A stretch of DNA of 64,000 nucleotides from Crocodylus rhombifer (GCA_038503035.1 JAVSML010024002.1:1225794-1289793), one strand, 5' to 3'. Positions 1 through 11,893 are shown, counted from the first letter of the stretch. Made by a program: numbers and translations. Notes: a model not told the origin generated them from the letters alone.

Positions 1-2643
1 GGGGGAGGCAGCAGCTATGGCTATGGCCCCAATCCCAGGTAGAGGGTGGAGTGCAAGTCACAGCAGCTACCTGCCTCCCCTCCCCCATCACCCTTGTCCA
101 CAATTGTAAGATGAGGGGCTCCCCCACAATTTTATTTGTGTGTGTACTTTGTATCTGCCAGTACTAACTAGGGAAATGCAAGCAAAGGCAATGGCTCGGA
201 AAGAGACATTTGATTCTCCATTTAGTAGTAGTTGAGGTAGTTGAGTCTCATGGACTCCATAGAAATGGGATGAGAGACATTGAAAAGAGAATTTCATGAA
301 GTGTTTCTCTATACTTTGTTTTTCTCTTTCTCTTCCATAATGAGTTCAAGTTCTTCTTATGGCTGTGTCACCCATGTGCACCCAGCATTTGTTATCCTCT
401 TTTTTTTGTTTATTAAGTATCTGGCACTTTTCCCCTTTATTGCAGAAAAGGAAATTATAGAACAAATTAACTAATTATATTTTTAGCAGCTTCATCTTAT
501 TGAAAGCAAGAGGAATGTGAATCTAGACCTGTCTCCATCAAAGAGAGCATTAGTTTCATCACACTGCATATTGGTTTCAGCAATATATGGAGCACAAGCT
601 GAAAATACATTACAGCTGTGCTAAACTCTTTGCAATTATTTTGAATAGCTGGCTATCTGCCCCATTTGACAGCTTGTGAACATGGTGAATAATTTAACAT
701 TCATCCTGCTGCTGTTTTGGCATAATTAATATGAATCACATGCCCCCACCACTTTCCAAATTGGTTTGAAGAGCAGAAAAGAGTTAATGACTACATGTTT
801 GGTCACAACATGTTCCATTGTCTATAATTGTATGCATTGTAATGTCAAATATCAAGGCATAATGGATATTTTGTGTGATGGCTTAAAAGTCACTGACAAT
901 ATCTTTCTCAGTAAGTATCTGCTACCAATTTAGAGTATTCGTTTCTAATTTTGGAAGTTTCCTGGAGAGTTTGTCAACTGGATGTCCATGAATGCCAAGC
1001 ATTTTCCAAGTATTCATGAACTCTGCCATGAATCTGAAGACTCCTATAACACTGTATAGTCAATCTGCCATTCTGCAATCCAGTTCAGAATAGCTCCGGA
1101 ACATATGTTTGATCAGGTCACCCATTTCAAAAGGTTGCCTGGGTGCAGCTGACTTACATCATTGGCTGTGCTTTCTAGTCACAGAGCAAGTTTAATATGG
1201 GCAGCACCAGTGTCCCTCAGTTCTCATTTGAACTGAACTCCAAAATCACTTTTATTGGTCTGCAGAGTTATTCCTCTCAGGCTGCGCTCAATGTCACCGG
1301 ATCTAAGTTTCTACAGGCACCAGCTTCTATGTGATGCTGACTGCTAATGTATTTAGCATGCCAGTAAGGTGAACCGCTTTTCTCAGTGAACGGTGGAAGA
1401 ACTTGTCTGCTTCTGGATACAAAGCGGGAATTATGGAAAAGAACCAAAGGACTTAGTAGCACTCGTGTGGTGCTAGTCTGCATCCACACAGCAGGATGAC
1501 CTTGTTAGCAGCTATCAAGTTTTACTTTATCCTCCTAGCTCAAGTTAAAAGCAACACAACATCAAGTTTTCAAGGTTCGTGAGTGTGGACAGCATTCAAA
1601 TTGGAAATTACTCTCAGAGTATAGGTTGTGTTTTCAATGGAGACAAGCTTTAAAACGTGAGAACAGTTAATGTCAATCGCGGTGGTGGTCTTAGGACATG
1701 TCTCCCTGTGTTCTGAAAATTGGATCTGCCATCATTATTTGTAACATGATTTTTTCAGGCCTTTGGGGAATCGTGGTAAACATATGTGCAAAAGACTGGC
1801 AAGGGCATGGGCAGATACTGGTTAGGGTTCCAGTGAAGTTTCTCTAAACTCCTTCCACATAAGTTGCAATCACAAACTCTTATGTGCCTTGAGTAAAAAC
1901 GGGGTGGTGGAGATTACAGTGGTACCAGTGTCTTTAGATTCCTGATACACCCACATCAGATTTCAGACCAAACCCATCACAGACTGAGTGTATCCTTTCA
2001 AAGGTTATAGCAGCAGCTTTTCATGACCACAAGAGATAATCTGCCTGCTTCAATCCACTGGTGCTGAATTCTCAAATCACCAACCATAGCTGAAGCATTA
2101 AAGGATAAGGTCCCATGATTCAGGCAAAAACCAGAAGATGATTTGTGAACATGGCATTTGGGGTAGACAGCACTATAGCTGTACTGCAAAAGGCACGCAT
2201 TGGTTAAAAATGGAACTATACATTTTAATTTGTTACATCTACCGCTATAGAAGAAATTGTGTTTGACAGGCTGCCTACTGTAAACTCATGTAGTTAAAGA
2301 AGTAATAGAAGCTGGATGACATATTTAGCTTTTGGCTTCAGACTTATTAGTAAAGCTGGAGAGATTCTCATTATCCAAAGCAGAAGCCATTTTGTTTCTT
2401 CTGGAAAAGTAGATGATAGCACAACAAGTTAGCAGAGCTTTCCTTAGACTTCAGACTGTGTTCAATCCTGCATGGAGCCCACTTGATTTCAGCTTTGCAG
2501 GATCATGGGTTAGGTTTCCTAAAGCAGGTTTGCTGGAGAAGCTTAGAATCCTCAACTCAGATTTAAGCTGTCTCACCTACCTATTCCACCTATTCAAACC
2601 AATTTCACATGCCTAATCTACCTTTATCTGTTGTATATTTAAA
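1..2643. other. Intergenic DNA, no gene seen
   Basis: AT-rich single-copy-looking sequence with no credible coding region; the open frames are all under about 70 codons and match no family I recognise. Positions 600-930 are dense in homeodomain-type cores (for example cataattaat near 720) and E-box-like cagctg, which is compatible with a regulatory element, but nothing in the sequence proves it. Confidence 0.5.
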
Positions 2644-2894
2644 GGCCGTGTCTACACAAGATGCTACTGTGCAGTAGCAGTGAGCTACTGCGCAGTAGCA
2701 CTGGGGGGCACTAAGTGTGATGTGTTGCTATGCAACAGTAACAAGCTACTGTGCAGTAGCATCAGAAAAAAAACGTGGGGCTACTACTGCACAGTAACTC
2801 TGGTTACTGCACACTCATGTGTTACTTGGCAATGCAAGTACTAAATGACTGCACAGTGACAACTGCTCAGTCCACTGCTTGTGTAGACGTGGCC
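2644..2894. mobile_element. MITE with 17-bp terminal inverted repeats
   Basis: The left end reads ggccgtgtctacacaag and the right end, reverse-complemented, reads ggccacgtctacacaag, so 15 of 17 terminal bases pair. The 251-bp interior repeats the near self-complementary word gctactgtgcagtagc (and variants) four to five times and carries no open frame, so this is a non-autonomous DNA transposon. The flanks read taaa before the element and ataaa after it, so a TAAA duplication is possible if the end is set one base further out. The superfamily is not settled. The ends resemble those of the element at 8382 (ggctgtgtcc). Confidence 0.7.
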
Positions 2895-5091
2895 ATAAAG
2901 CACCCTTACTACTGAGCTAAAATAAGCATCGAGAAAGTCATATGCAAGGACTCTCTAGGCACCATATCAGTTTTAAAATATAGTGATAGTTGCTAGGGTT
3001 CACTGATCCAGCTCACCTTTCCCTGCTAGCAGTAAGCAGGGTTTGTTGAAGTTAGCAAAGGAAATATTGATTTGCACATATTTAGTCTTGTGCTTAAAAT
3101 TGTATTTATGTCTACATTTTTAACGATCTGTTGTTGAATACGTTTTATTTTGAAAAACATAACATAGTAAAATAACTATAAAGAATCAGGAAAGTCAAGG
3201 TTATAAAGAATTTGGACTATTTCTCCATAATAAATGGTAGAAACCCCTATGCTTGGGAAGTTATTTTTTTTTCCTGGGTAGACACACACAGAATGTGCTA
3301 TAAGCAGTAAACTAGCACTGTGTGTACAATGGGTTAGGGGAAATCAATGGAAGGCACCAAGAGTGCTCACTGAACTAAGGATTAGGCAGATCTAAAGTCA
3401 AAGATGTAGTGGCTTGTGAGGATATGCTGAGCTACACACTATCTTCAGCATCACAGGCAGTTATGGCTACATTTGCACAGTGCTGCCTATTTATTAGCAG
3501 AACCACACTAATGAGGTTATACAGCTTCCAGGTCTGCATTTTGTACCCAGAGAATTATCTCGGGTAACTTTGCAAAGCCCTGCTTTACGCCATATAGAAA
3601 TGCCCTAAATGGCATAGACTTAAGTTCAACAGATGAAAGAAACTTAACTCCATTGCCAGTGAATAAGAGCTTAAGCAGTTTGTGCCCTCAAAAGTCTTCC
3701 ATCTGCGATTCCTATAATTTAAGAATTTTTCAGGTCCCTTTTCAAGAACCGTTCTGGAAAGCATTAGCATTGTGGTCAACCTCTGTTATTGAGCTGTATG
3801 TAGTTTTGCAAAAAAATTAGCTAAATTACTACCAAAACAATTTCAAAGAAGCTTTTTTAAAAACATTATGGTTTTTGGCAAAGTAGAAGGATAAAAAGGC
3901 AAAAATTATCTCGTATTGTTGAAACAGAGAAAACAAATAGGTCATAAGCAGTTCTAAAAGAGCAATTTGTAAGGTCCCGACATGGATATTACTTTTAAGT
4001 GCCCATCTCTACATTCTTCTAAAAAGGTTGATTGTTTTGTAAGAAGTGGAAAGGGTGCATTCATTTCTTGACCACTTAGATGCAATTTGCATTCTTAACA
4101 TGAACTTCAGTCTAATCTAACCTCCTCCACACCCCAAAAGAATGGTTTGTAAATGTTATGCGACTGTTTTAGAGATGACCTTTTATTGGTCTTGTCATAG
4201 TAATGTTCATCCTTAGTGATGATGAAGGTTAGACTCTCACGGAGCTGCACCAGTGAAGGGCGGCAGAGTTTCAAACAAACACGTCAGTATAATCCAAAGA
4301 AGCAGTGCTGAAGAGCCTTCATCTTGCAGCAGTCAGTTTATCTTGGTGATACTACTGATACAGAAGGCCGACTGGGAACAGAACTTATGGAAGCAGTCGT
4401 AAAGGTCAGCAGCAACTGCATCACTCAAAGCCACGGCAGTGAATCTTTCAGAAGTTGCATAAAGGAAATTATGAAAATTACTTAGCTAAATCTTTTAAAA
4501 TAAAGAACAAATAGTAGAATTACTCTGGGGGACAATTAAACAGTCTTTGTCTTTTTCTTTTCATGCTGCTGTAGCTCCCTGGCTGTTAATGTCTTAACCT
4601 GAAAGACTCTGCATGTGCATCTTGCTATTTATTTGTGCCTACATCATAATTCACTTCAAGATGGTCATGCAGGGAGAAGTAAGGATCCTGCCTCAACCCT
4701 TGTATGGCCTCATTAATGTTGTCTTTGTCAGAAATCACGGAGTCTGAGAGAGGAGAGGTCTGTATCATTCAGAGTCTGAATTCTAACTATTACCTTTATG
4801 AACAAGGTCCTCTCGATACTTTAACAATTGGTTGCAGCAAGTTCATGTTACAGGTATGAACTTTCCCAGCTAAACAGAACATTAGCAATTAATGGTCAAT
4901 ATTAACCTACAAAGGATTCCAAATACTTATTGTTTTATTAATTAAACTAACAAATAATGTTGTCAGTCTCTAACTCTCTATTTTGTAGGCCTGCAAGTCT
5001 TCCCTGGCATCAGCACCCCTCTAGCGTGCTTCCTAGTGACTTGGTCTAGAGCTTAGCTACATCAGTTTGATGTGGTTGTTGCCTGTTACAG
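2895..5091. other. Intergenic DNA, no gene seen
   Basis: I see no coding region, RNA gene or clear repeat boundary here. The sequence is AT-rich, with short homopolymer runs only. Confidence 0.45.
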
Positions 5092-5802
5092 CCGTGTGTA
5101 GACTAAATGACGGGCATGTGTGCACAACACTTTAAAGCGGGCTAAATGCTTTTGAACTGCTTTAATGATGTCGGTGTTTGCGTGCCTTGGTGGCATATTG
5201 CACATTTAATTCTAGCTGCTGTAGCAAATTCGGCAGCATAATGTACCTTAAATGACTGGAGGCATAGTGAACTAAAACCCCTCAAAGGAGTTTTAGTTTG
5301 CTACCCCTATCACCGTGGAGTGAAGCACCGGGCTCCATGCAGCTCCACAGCTCTTAAAGCCCTGCAGGCAGCCTGGCAGCAGCCCAGGAAAGTAGCCTCT
5401 GCCCAAGAAAAGCAGTGCACCTGTGAAGGGTGGCAGGGGAGGAGAGGGGGTCTGAACATAGCGGGAGCTGGGAGCTCCCCCTTCCCCGTATCTATCTGCC
5501 TGCCTGCTTCAGGTGCACGGGGACTCAGTGCTTCTCTCCGCAGATGTGGTGCCTCCTGGGACCACCCAAGCTGGGTGCCTGCAGGCAGGTGCTGCTTGGG
5601 GATGGCTGCTGCTGCCACGAAGGGACCCCCTGCAGCCCAGGGACCGCTCTGCCTACCGGCAGCTCACCTTCCCCTCCCCACCGGCAGAGAGGCAGGCAAG
5701 TCAGCAGGGTGTGTGCACGACACAAGGGTTTAATCAGCCCCCAATTGAAGTGGTGTTCTTTACCACTTCAATTTAGACTCCGTTTCATCTACACACACCC
5801 CA
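5092..5802. mobile_element. MITE-like element, about 0.7 kb
   Basis: The outer sequence gccgtgtgtagactaaatg on the left faces ggtgtgtgtagatgaaac (reverse complement) on the right, an imperfect inverted repeat of about 20 bp. The interior is a GC-rich block (5310-5660) flanked by short repeats such as ctttaaagc and ccacttcaattt. The overlapping open frames on both strands in the GC-rich block (up to 137 codons) have compositional bias but no recognisable domain, so I treat them as chance. No clear target duplication was found, so the ends are approximate. Confidence 0.5.
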
Positions 5803-6733
5803 TGTGAGACATTTTTAAGAAAAAAAGAATAACTGAGTGATGCAGTTTTCTTCTACTTTGGGGTTTGGTGAGGGTATTTCCTATTTCTACGTGACTGTGT
5901 TCACGTTTGGTTAATACAAGACGGTAGCTAGCTAGCTCTAGTAACAACATTGCTATCTGTGACCATTGCTTCTTATGCGCACAACATTGTGGTAGCAGCT
6001 TTGGTGAACCAAACCAAACTGAGTTTTAAGTTTAGCTGTATCCATCTCTCTGTCTATCTGCAAGATCCCAGTGACATCAGTTCCTAAAGTTTCAGATGTT
6101 TTCAATTTTTTTTCACTGAACAGAATTTTTCCAGATGACCACCTATGCTTCGTGCATGCAATTATTTAAGGTAACAGTGGTACCTATGGATCAGAGTCTG
6201 ACTCCAAAGTCTTTCAATAGGCATTTAATCATTTTTACACTGTTTTCCATCAGATTCTTATTGTAAGGATAATAGGGCCTACTGGTTTCATCCATTCTTC
6301 ACCTGAAAATATTTAGTCATACCTGTAAAATGGTGTTAAAATGCCAGCTACTGTTCTGTCATTTATCTCAAATGCAGAAAAAAATAGATTTGATTCGGTT
6401 CCCTGTTATGTATCTTCTCATGAAATTATTTCTAGGAAACAAGAAACATATTCATGTCCACAAGACCCCTTTTGGCGATGGCAGTAAGTGTTTTATGATT
6501 AGTTGAAATTAACACTAGCTTCTCATAAATGGCATGAAACTTTTTCTTCTCGTGGACAGAAGCCAAAGCCTTTTTCTCTTTTGCACAGGCTTGCACTCAG
6601 TTTTTGTTATCATGTTTAGCATATAAGCCACTGATGATCAGTTTTGGGGATAGTTATGATACAACTGTACCGATACTGCCTTGGATGTATCTGTGATTAA
6701 TGTCATAACACCTTTGATCTGGGATTGCTTAAA
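5803..6733. other. Intergenic DNA, no gene seen
   Basis: AT-rich DNA without gene, repeat or RNA signal that I can support. Confidence 0.45.
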
Positions 6734-6795
6734 CTAATGTAGCAGGCTTACCCTGGAGCTTGGGTTGAGTCCCAGGCTTGAAATCTTGCTGTTTT

Positions 6796-6820
6796 GATTG
6801 GTGGAGCCCATCCACCAATC
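6796..6820. promoter_or_regulatory. Paired inverted CCAAT boxes in the LTR
   Basis: The arms gattggtgga (6796-6805) and tccaccaatc (6811-6820) are perfect reverse complements around the 5-base spacer gccca. Each arm contains a CCAAT core, the binding site of NF-Y, and they lie about 140 bp upstream of the TATA box. Binding is inferred from the motif only. Confidence 0.5.
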
Positions 6821-6955
6821 AGGAGGCAGGAAGAGGAATTAAGTCACGCCCCTTTGCTGAAGGGAGGGGAAGAGGAGCGCTCCCCTCTGCCCCCAGCCGG
6901 ATTGAAGACTGCAACACTCAGGTCCAGAAGACTTCAGGGGCGAAGCCCTGGAGCG

Positions 6956-6962
6956 TATAAAA
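6956..6962 (+). promoter_or_regulatory. TATA box of the LTR
   Basis: The sequence gtataaaaggagct is a near-consensus TATA box. It would place transcription start near 6985. It belongs to the LTR-like block, not to a host gene. Confidence 0.5.
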
Positions 6963-8144
6963 GGAGCTGTGTGCCTAGCACAAGGGCGACACATCTGGAA
7001 GAGAGAAGAGCGGGGCTTAGAAGAGCAGAGGGGAGCTGCTCAGCAGGGTGAAGCAGTAGCCCAGAAGCACAAGAAGACTTCCATTGGTGGGGAACAGTGG
7101 ATGGCTCCAGCGGCTAGGCTCTCGGTGTGCAACACGGCACATGGTGTCCGGACCCTGGGAGCTGCATGAGGCGGCTTGGGTCTGCAACCTCTGGCGTGCG
7201 GCCAGAGACACGGTGCACAGGCCGGTGCACGGAGCAGGGCCTTTGGAGCGCTTGGGCAGCTCAGGTCCCCACCCCGAGAATGAGGCTGGGAGCTCGGTGC
7301 AGGAGGTGCTGCACGAAGGGTCTGGGAGCAGACTGAGCCTGGTGCTGCACGAGGCAGCCCAGGCCTCCGACCCATAAAAAAAGGTTGAGTCCAGAAAGCC
7401 AGATGGTGCTCGGACTACTGAGCCAGCAGACGGGGCCAAGCCAGAGGTCCCAAAAGCCCTGCATAGCTGAGCTCTGTTCCAGCGATCAGCAGTTTCCACA
7501 CCCCCACCCCACTGCCCCCGCCCCAGAGCCCACCACGAGCGAGAGAGCAGCTTGGCGCAGAGCATGAAGGCCATGCTTCAGGCCTGGGAGCCGTGACTTG
7601 CAGGGAACAGAGGATTCCTACAGGGGAGGGGGAGTCCCCCCTGGTTAGTCAAGGGCTCCTGAAAATGACCCCCTCCTAAAGTTACCAGCTTCCTTGTAGG
7701 GCTTGGGAAAAATGCAAGGGCATTGGGGTTTCCCCTTGGGATTAAGTTTATCTTTGGGGTTCTTGCACCATAAGTGGTGTGCTGTCATACCTTATATTTT
7801 GTGAACTGTCATGTTTGTAAATCAGTAGATGAATAGAGTCCTAGCACTCCTCTGGGACCCCATGTTGCTATTATTTCACCTGTTATTTATTTGTATTTAT
7901 TTGTGGCTTATTTATTGCTCACCCATAGTTATCTATAATTTATCTGTTGGCTATCTATGTTTATTTTGTGGTTTGTGTTTCAGATCAGGCACTTACCTGT
8001 ATCTGCAGCACTGGTGTAAGGTTTTACAGCATTTACCCAGAGGGCATTATTTGTTATTTGTGTAGAGATCCTCTATGTATGTATGTATGTATATAGTACA
8101 TATGTTTATATCCATGTTTTTTTCCCCTGTGATAAGTTAATGTA

Positions 8145-8150
8145 AATAAA
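8145..8150 (+). terminator. Polyadenylation signal of the LTR
   Basis: Canonical aataaa, followed by a gt-rich stretch (tgtgtatatagtt), 154 bases before the 3' end of the LTR-like block. This is where retroviral transcripts would be cleaved if the block is an LTR. Confidence 0.4.
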
Positions 8151-8381
8151 TGTGTATATAGTTAAGTCCCTTGACGGTCCTGGCCTGGTTCTATAGGGAT
8201 GGAGGGAAGCTGAGCAGTCTGCAGTTCCCCCACAGCACACCTGCCAGCTAACAATTCCCTTCAACTGGAGAAGGGGAGTATATACCTGAGTTACCTGGGT
8301 TACACTAAATTGCTTTTTAAAGCTCTTTGTTAAACTTTGCATCTCACATGCATTGGACATTTTTGCATCATAGCACTGTAA

Positions 8382-8852
8382 GGCTGTGTCCAGATAAGCG
8401 CGGCCATGCAGTATGTGGTGCTGAAGACACATCTGCAGAGCAACATACCGCACATTCAGCTGTTCTCTGCATTTTTGCAAGGTAGCAATGCCAATTTTTT
8501 TTTATTGGGCAGGGGGTGGGGGGGAAGGGTTGACCCTGGGAGATCCTGGGGTCAAAAAAACCCATGCAAAAAATAAAAAGCGGGGCAGCATACACAGGGG
8601 CAGTGCATGCTGACCCAAACTGAACCCTGGCCAGCTTAGGCTCCAAGTGGCAGGATCACCACTGCTGCAGCCCCAGGAGGCCCCCAGGACCCCAGATGAG
8701 GCTTGCCTCCCCTACCCCACCCAGAGTAACCTGTTGCACACCAGAAGGCATGTGGCACAGGCATTTCCTGGGGACAAGTGGCAGTGGCACAAGATGTGCC
8801 ACTGCAGCTTGTCCCTAGGGAGCCAAACGTCCATGCTCATGTGGATACAGCC
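8382..8852. mobile_element. PIF/Harbinger-like MITE with TAA duplications
   Basis: The 471-bp element begins ggctgtgtccag and ends ctcatgtggatacagcc. The last bases, reverse-complemented, read ggctgtatccacatgag, so 8 to 10 terminal bases pair. It is flanked by taa at 8379-8381 and 8853-8855. A 3-bp TAA target duplication with GG-starting ends is typical of PIF/Harbinger transposons. The interior (GC-rich, with a g-rich tract at 8516-8526) encodes nothing recognisable. A truncated relative lies at 46172. Confidence 0.7.
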
Positions 8853-8855
8853 TAA

Positions 8856-9579
8856 GGATGCTAGTAAAGGTAGATAACTTAGGCACAGATTTCCCTACAG
8901 AGTTTATTATCCCAAAACCTATAGGTACCCTGTCCGTGTCTATTAAACCATGCTTGTTAGTAATTGCTGAAAACTTACTGTGTGACCTGCCTATACTTCT
9001 TGTGTATTAATTTCTCTCCCAAGTATTTTGTTTCTATTTTACAAAACAGATAGTTTTACACATTTAACTTTAGACGAGGAGCTCTACTTGTTTCTAAAGC
9101 TACAAGTTCAGTGCATGCTGTTCTTGTTTTCCCTTCAAATCAATCATCATCTATGTAGACCTTACTACCTTCCACCATCAAAATGCACTGCATTTTCTGG
9201 GGAAATGCATGAAATGCCATACTCAGCCAAAATGCCTAGTTGAGGAAACATTGTCTCCCAAAGGGGGTGTTGAATGTACACAAATATAGTCATGTTTTCG
9301 AAAGGTATTTGCCAGAAACCTGCTAGTGCCTCAAGAATAGAAAAACTCATCTCTTAGAATTTCTGCCCTTGTAGGAGAATGGAAAATGTCCCTTTTGTGC
9401 AGATGTACTTAGTTCTAATTGAGTCCATACATAAGGAAAGAGAAAGGCTCAGCCACCCTGCAGGCTACTCTGGGCTGAAAACTTATCCTCCTTGTGGTCT
9501 CCCAGGCCCTCCATTAACTGCAACAGTTGACTGGGGCTGCTGACATTACTGCCCCATCCCCTCAACTTTGGGAGCCAAT
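8856..9579. other. Intergenic DNA, no gene seen
   Basis: No gene or repeat boundary that I can support. Confidence 0.4.
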
Positions 9580-10161
9580 AGGGCTGTGCAAAACAGCACC
9601 ATTTCATTTTGACTTCCATTTTACCATTTCAAAGGGACAGTGTTTCATTGCATCATTTCGTTTACTTTCGAAGCACTGTTCCATTTCATTTCATCGAAGC
9701 AGTTTCACTATTTTGACACGTTTCAACATTTTGCCCTTAGGCTATAATGGGGAATCATGAAAATGCCTAAATCTTTGTCATTGCTTGCCTGATTGGGATG
9801 AAATTTCAGGGATGGTAGCCCCCTCTACCCTGCTAAGTTTCAAGGATATAGGTGCAGAGTTTTTTAGGAAACTGCACCTCAAACTGTTCAAAGTAAAACT
9901 CCTGACACTTGCCAGCAGGAGCACCCTCCTCTCATCTGGCTTGGAGATCTGGAGGCCTGCACCCCCAGGAGGGCTGTGGGGCTTTGCTGGACTCCTCCTG
10001 GGGGTGCGGGCCCCCAGATCTGCACGCCGGATGACAGGAGACTGCTGCTGCTGCCTGGCCCATCACAGCTCCCCCACTGTCTGCCCCTGGCATGCCAACA
10101 TCTTACAAGTTGAGGCCACGAGTGTTTTTGGTACTCTGCCCAAAAACGTTGCTGACCCCTG
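9580..10161. mobile_element. Composite repeat ending in a hAT-type terminus
   Basis: The left part starts agggctgtgcaaaacag and is rich in tttcatttcg motifs. The right part (about 10060-10161) ends gttgctgacccctg and closely matches the 3' end of the hAT element at 11348-11893, including gtgtttttggta and ccaaaaac. No matching cagggg start is present on the left, so either the hAT element is truncated or it fused with another repeat. A GC-rich hairpin lies inside at 9945-10021. The frame at 9785-10210 crosses both parts and has no domain. Confidence 0.55.
9945..10021. repeat. Imperfect GC-rich hairpin
   Basis: The left arm starts agatctggaggcctgcac. The right arm (9994-10021), reverse-complemented, reads agatctgggggcccgcac. 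About 24 of 27 bases pair around a loop of about 21 bases. It lies inside the composite repeat. Confidence 0.6.
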
Positions 10162-10736
10162 TGGTAGAATTTATTTTATATATTTGGAACATGTATTGGA
10201 GCACACATGAAGTTTCCACAAGGATCTAGAAAGAAAACGCTGATTCAGAATCTTACGTGTAAGTTAAAGCCAGTGGAGATAAGTGATTTTAGTCCAACAA
10301 AGACTCTCAATTCTTGAAAATAGAGACAACACAAAATTGAATTAAGTAGCAGCTGAGTAAATATTTGAGGGAAAATAAAAATATAGGGGACATAGCTCAA
10401 AGGGTACATCTTAGTTATATTACTGTGTTACAAACCTGGATGCCTCAGATTACAGTTCAGCCTAAGAACTGAAAAATGCCAATTCTTCTTTTTTATCTGT
10501 TTAAATTGAAAAGTACCTCTCCGTGCCCCTCCCCAAATTCTTTGTATTCATGTCCAGACATTTGAATTTAATTGATCTGTCTTTCTGAAGTTGCCGGAGG
10601 GAGCAATGCATGCTAAACCAAATTAAAAACTACCACTTTGTAAATTTACCTACTTAGTATAGTGTTACTTTCTCCAACTTGCGCTGCATTGGCTTGGATT
10701 GATTCGTGGTCATTCCAGCCTGACTTGGCTCCAATG

Positions 10737-10784
<48 letters not shown>

Positions 10785-10794
10785 NNNNNNNNNN

Positions 10795-10844
<50 letters not shown>

Positions 10845-11339
10845 AAAAACGTGGGAATTTGGGGGATTTTAGTTTTTTAAAATTATTATTATTAGTTATT
10901 TTACTGCTCAGGAAAGCAAAAAGATTAGCTATCCTAGAGGTCAGAAAACTGGCTCTACTTCTGAAAATTAAGCATGATGGACTTCAGGTTTTTTTTCCTC
11001 CCGATTATTGATGACCCCATAAAATATTTTTGTGTCACTACTTGGGATCTGTTTGATGTCATATCTTCTTCCCAGGCAGCTCAGTTCCTCATCAAGGCTT
11101 TACCCTGCTCTTGCTTAAGTCAATAGCATTAGTTCTCCTAAGCAGGATCAGTTCCCACAGCTCTGTCTTCATGGCCACAGCTTAGTCCCATCTCCCCTGA
11201 TTGTGGTAATGTGAAATGACAACATGGAAAATAATGGATGGGGTATCTATTCCTAATACAAAGTAAAACCACACATGGCCTTTTTGTTAAATAAGCAGAA
11301 TTCAGTGGGGTTTATTATTGTAATTTGTGTTATAGCAGT
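10162..11339. other. Intergenic DNA around a TG microsatellite
   Basis: Apart from the TG tract this stretch shows nothing I can annotate. Confidence 0.4.
10737..10840. repeat. (TG)n microsatellite with an assembly gap
   Basis: Uninterrupted TG dinucleotides run on both sides of ten N (10785-10794). The true length is unknown because the gap sits inside the repeat. The open frame across it only encodes a Cys-Val repeat and is not a gene. Confidence 0.95.
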
Positions 11340-11347
11340 GTCTAGAG

Positions 11348-11893
11348 CAGGGGTTGGCAACCCATGCCACATGTGCCAGAGCATGTAAAGCCATTTTGCT
11401 CAGCACACCACAGCTGGCCCAGGCTCTGGGCAGATGCCGCCAGCTGCGGAGTCTGAGTTTCTTGCAGTAGGTATCCAAGAGGCCGCAAGCCCTGCTACAA
11501 GCAGCTTGGGCTTTGTGGTTGCAAGCAGCTGCCAAGAATATGGGCTGGCTGCAGCTCGGAGGCTGCAAACAGTTGCACCGGGCTCCAGCGCTCCAGCTCA
11601 GGCTCCATGGTGGCAGCAGCTGCATGTGCACCTCTGGGCAGACGGTGCTGGAGCCACCACAGAACCCAGCCAAGGGCTCCAGAGCCTGGTGCAGCTGTCT
11701 ACAGCCTGCTAGCCACCTGCTTCAGCTGCCCAAAGCCCAGGCTGGATTTGGCAGGCTGCAAACAGTTCCACTGGGCAACAAGGATTGGGCCCCTTGTGGC
11801 TCCCCCATGGTCTACCCCTGGCACACCAAGTTGAGGCATGGGTCAGGGTTAGGGTGTTTTTGGCACTTGAGCCAAAAACATTGCTGACACCTG
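11348..11893. mobile_element. hAT-type non-autonomous transposon, 546 bp
   Basis: The ends are caggggttggcaac and, reverse-complemented from the right, caggtgtcagcaat, the CAGGGGT...-type tips of hAT/Charlie elements. The element is flanked by a perfect 8-bp target duplication, gtctagag, at 11340-11347 and 11894-11901, the length hAT transposases make. The GC-rich interior has overlapping frames up to 124 codons on both strands but no transposase domain (no zinc finger BED or hATC dimerisation sequence), so the copy is non-autonomous. Confidence 0.85.

Larger units (their letters stand above)
6738..8304 (+). mobile_element. Probable solo LTR of an endogenous retrovirus-like element
   Basis: The 1,567-bp block begins TGTAGC and ends GGTTACA, the TG...CA form of an LTR with TGTA/TACA inverted tips. 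It is flanked by the same 4 bases, ctaa, at 6734-6737 and 8305-8308. The first 230 bases look like a U3 promoter: two CCAAT boxes in a perfect 10-bp inverted repeat (6796-6820), then a TATA box (tataaaa, 6956-6962). A polyadenylation signal, aataaa, lies at 8145-8150. No gag, pol or env sequence and no second LTR are seen, which fits recombination between two LTRs. The open frame of 185 codons on the minus strand (7017-7574) has no recognisable domain. The spacing from TATA to aataaa implies an unusually long R region of about 1.2 kb, so the internal U3/R/U5 map is uncertain. Confidence 0.6.

Noticed and set aside
5310..5807. Overlapping frames of 87-137 codons on both strands
   Set aside because: All lie in the GC-rich core of a MITE, show no family match, and look like compositional artefacts.
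7017..7574. 185-codon minus-strand frame in the LTR-like block
   Set aside because: GC-rich chance frame with no recognisable domain, overlapped by frames on both strands.
6738..8304. TATA-driven host gene
   Set aside because: The TATA box lies inside a repeat bounded by a target duplication, with no following coding exon.
10662..10880. Cys-Val repeat protein
   Set aside because: Translation of a TG microsatellite across an assembly gap.
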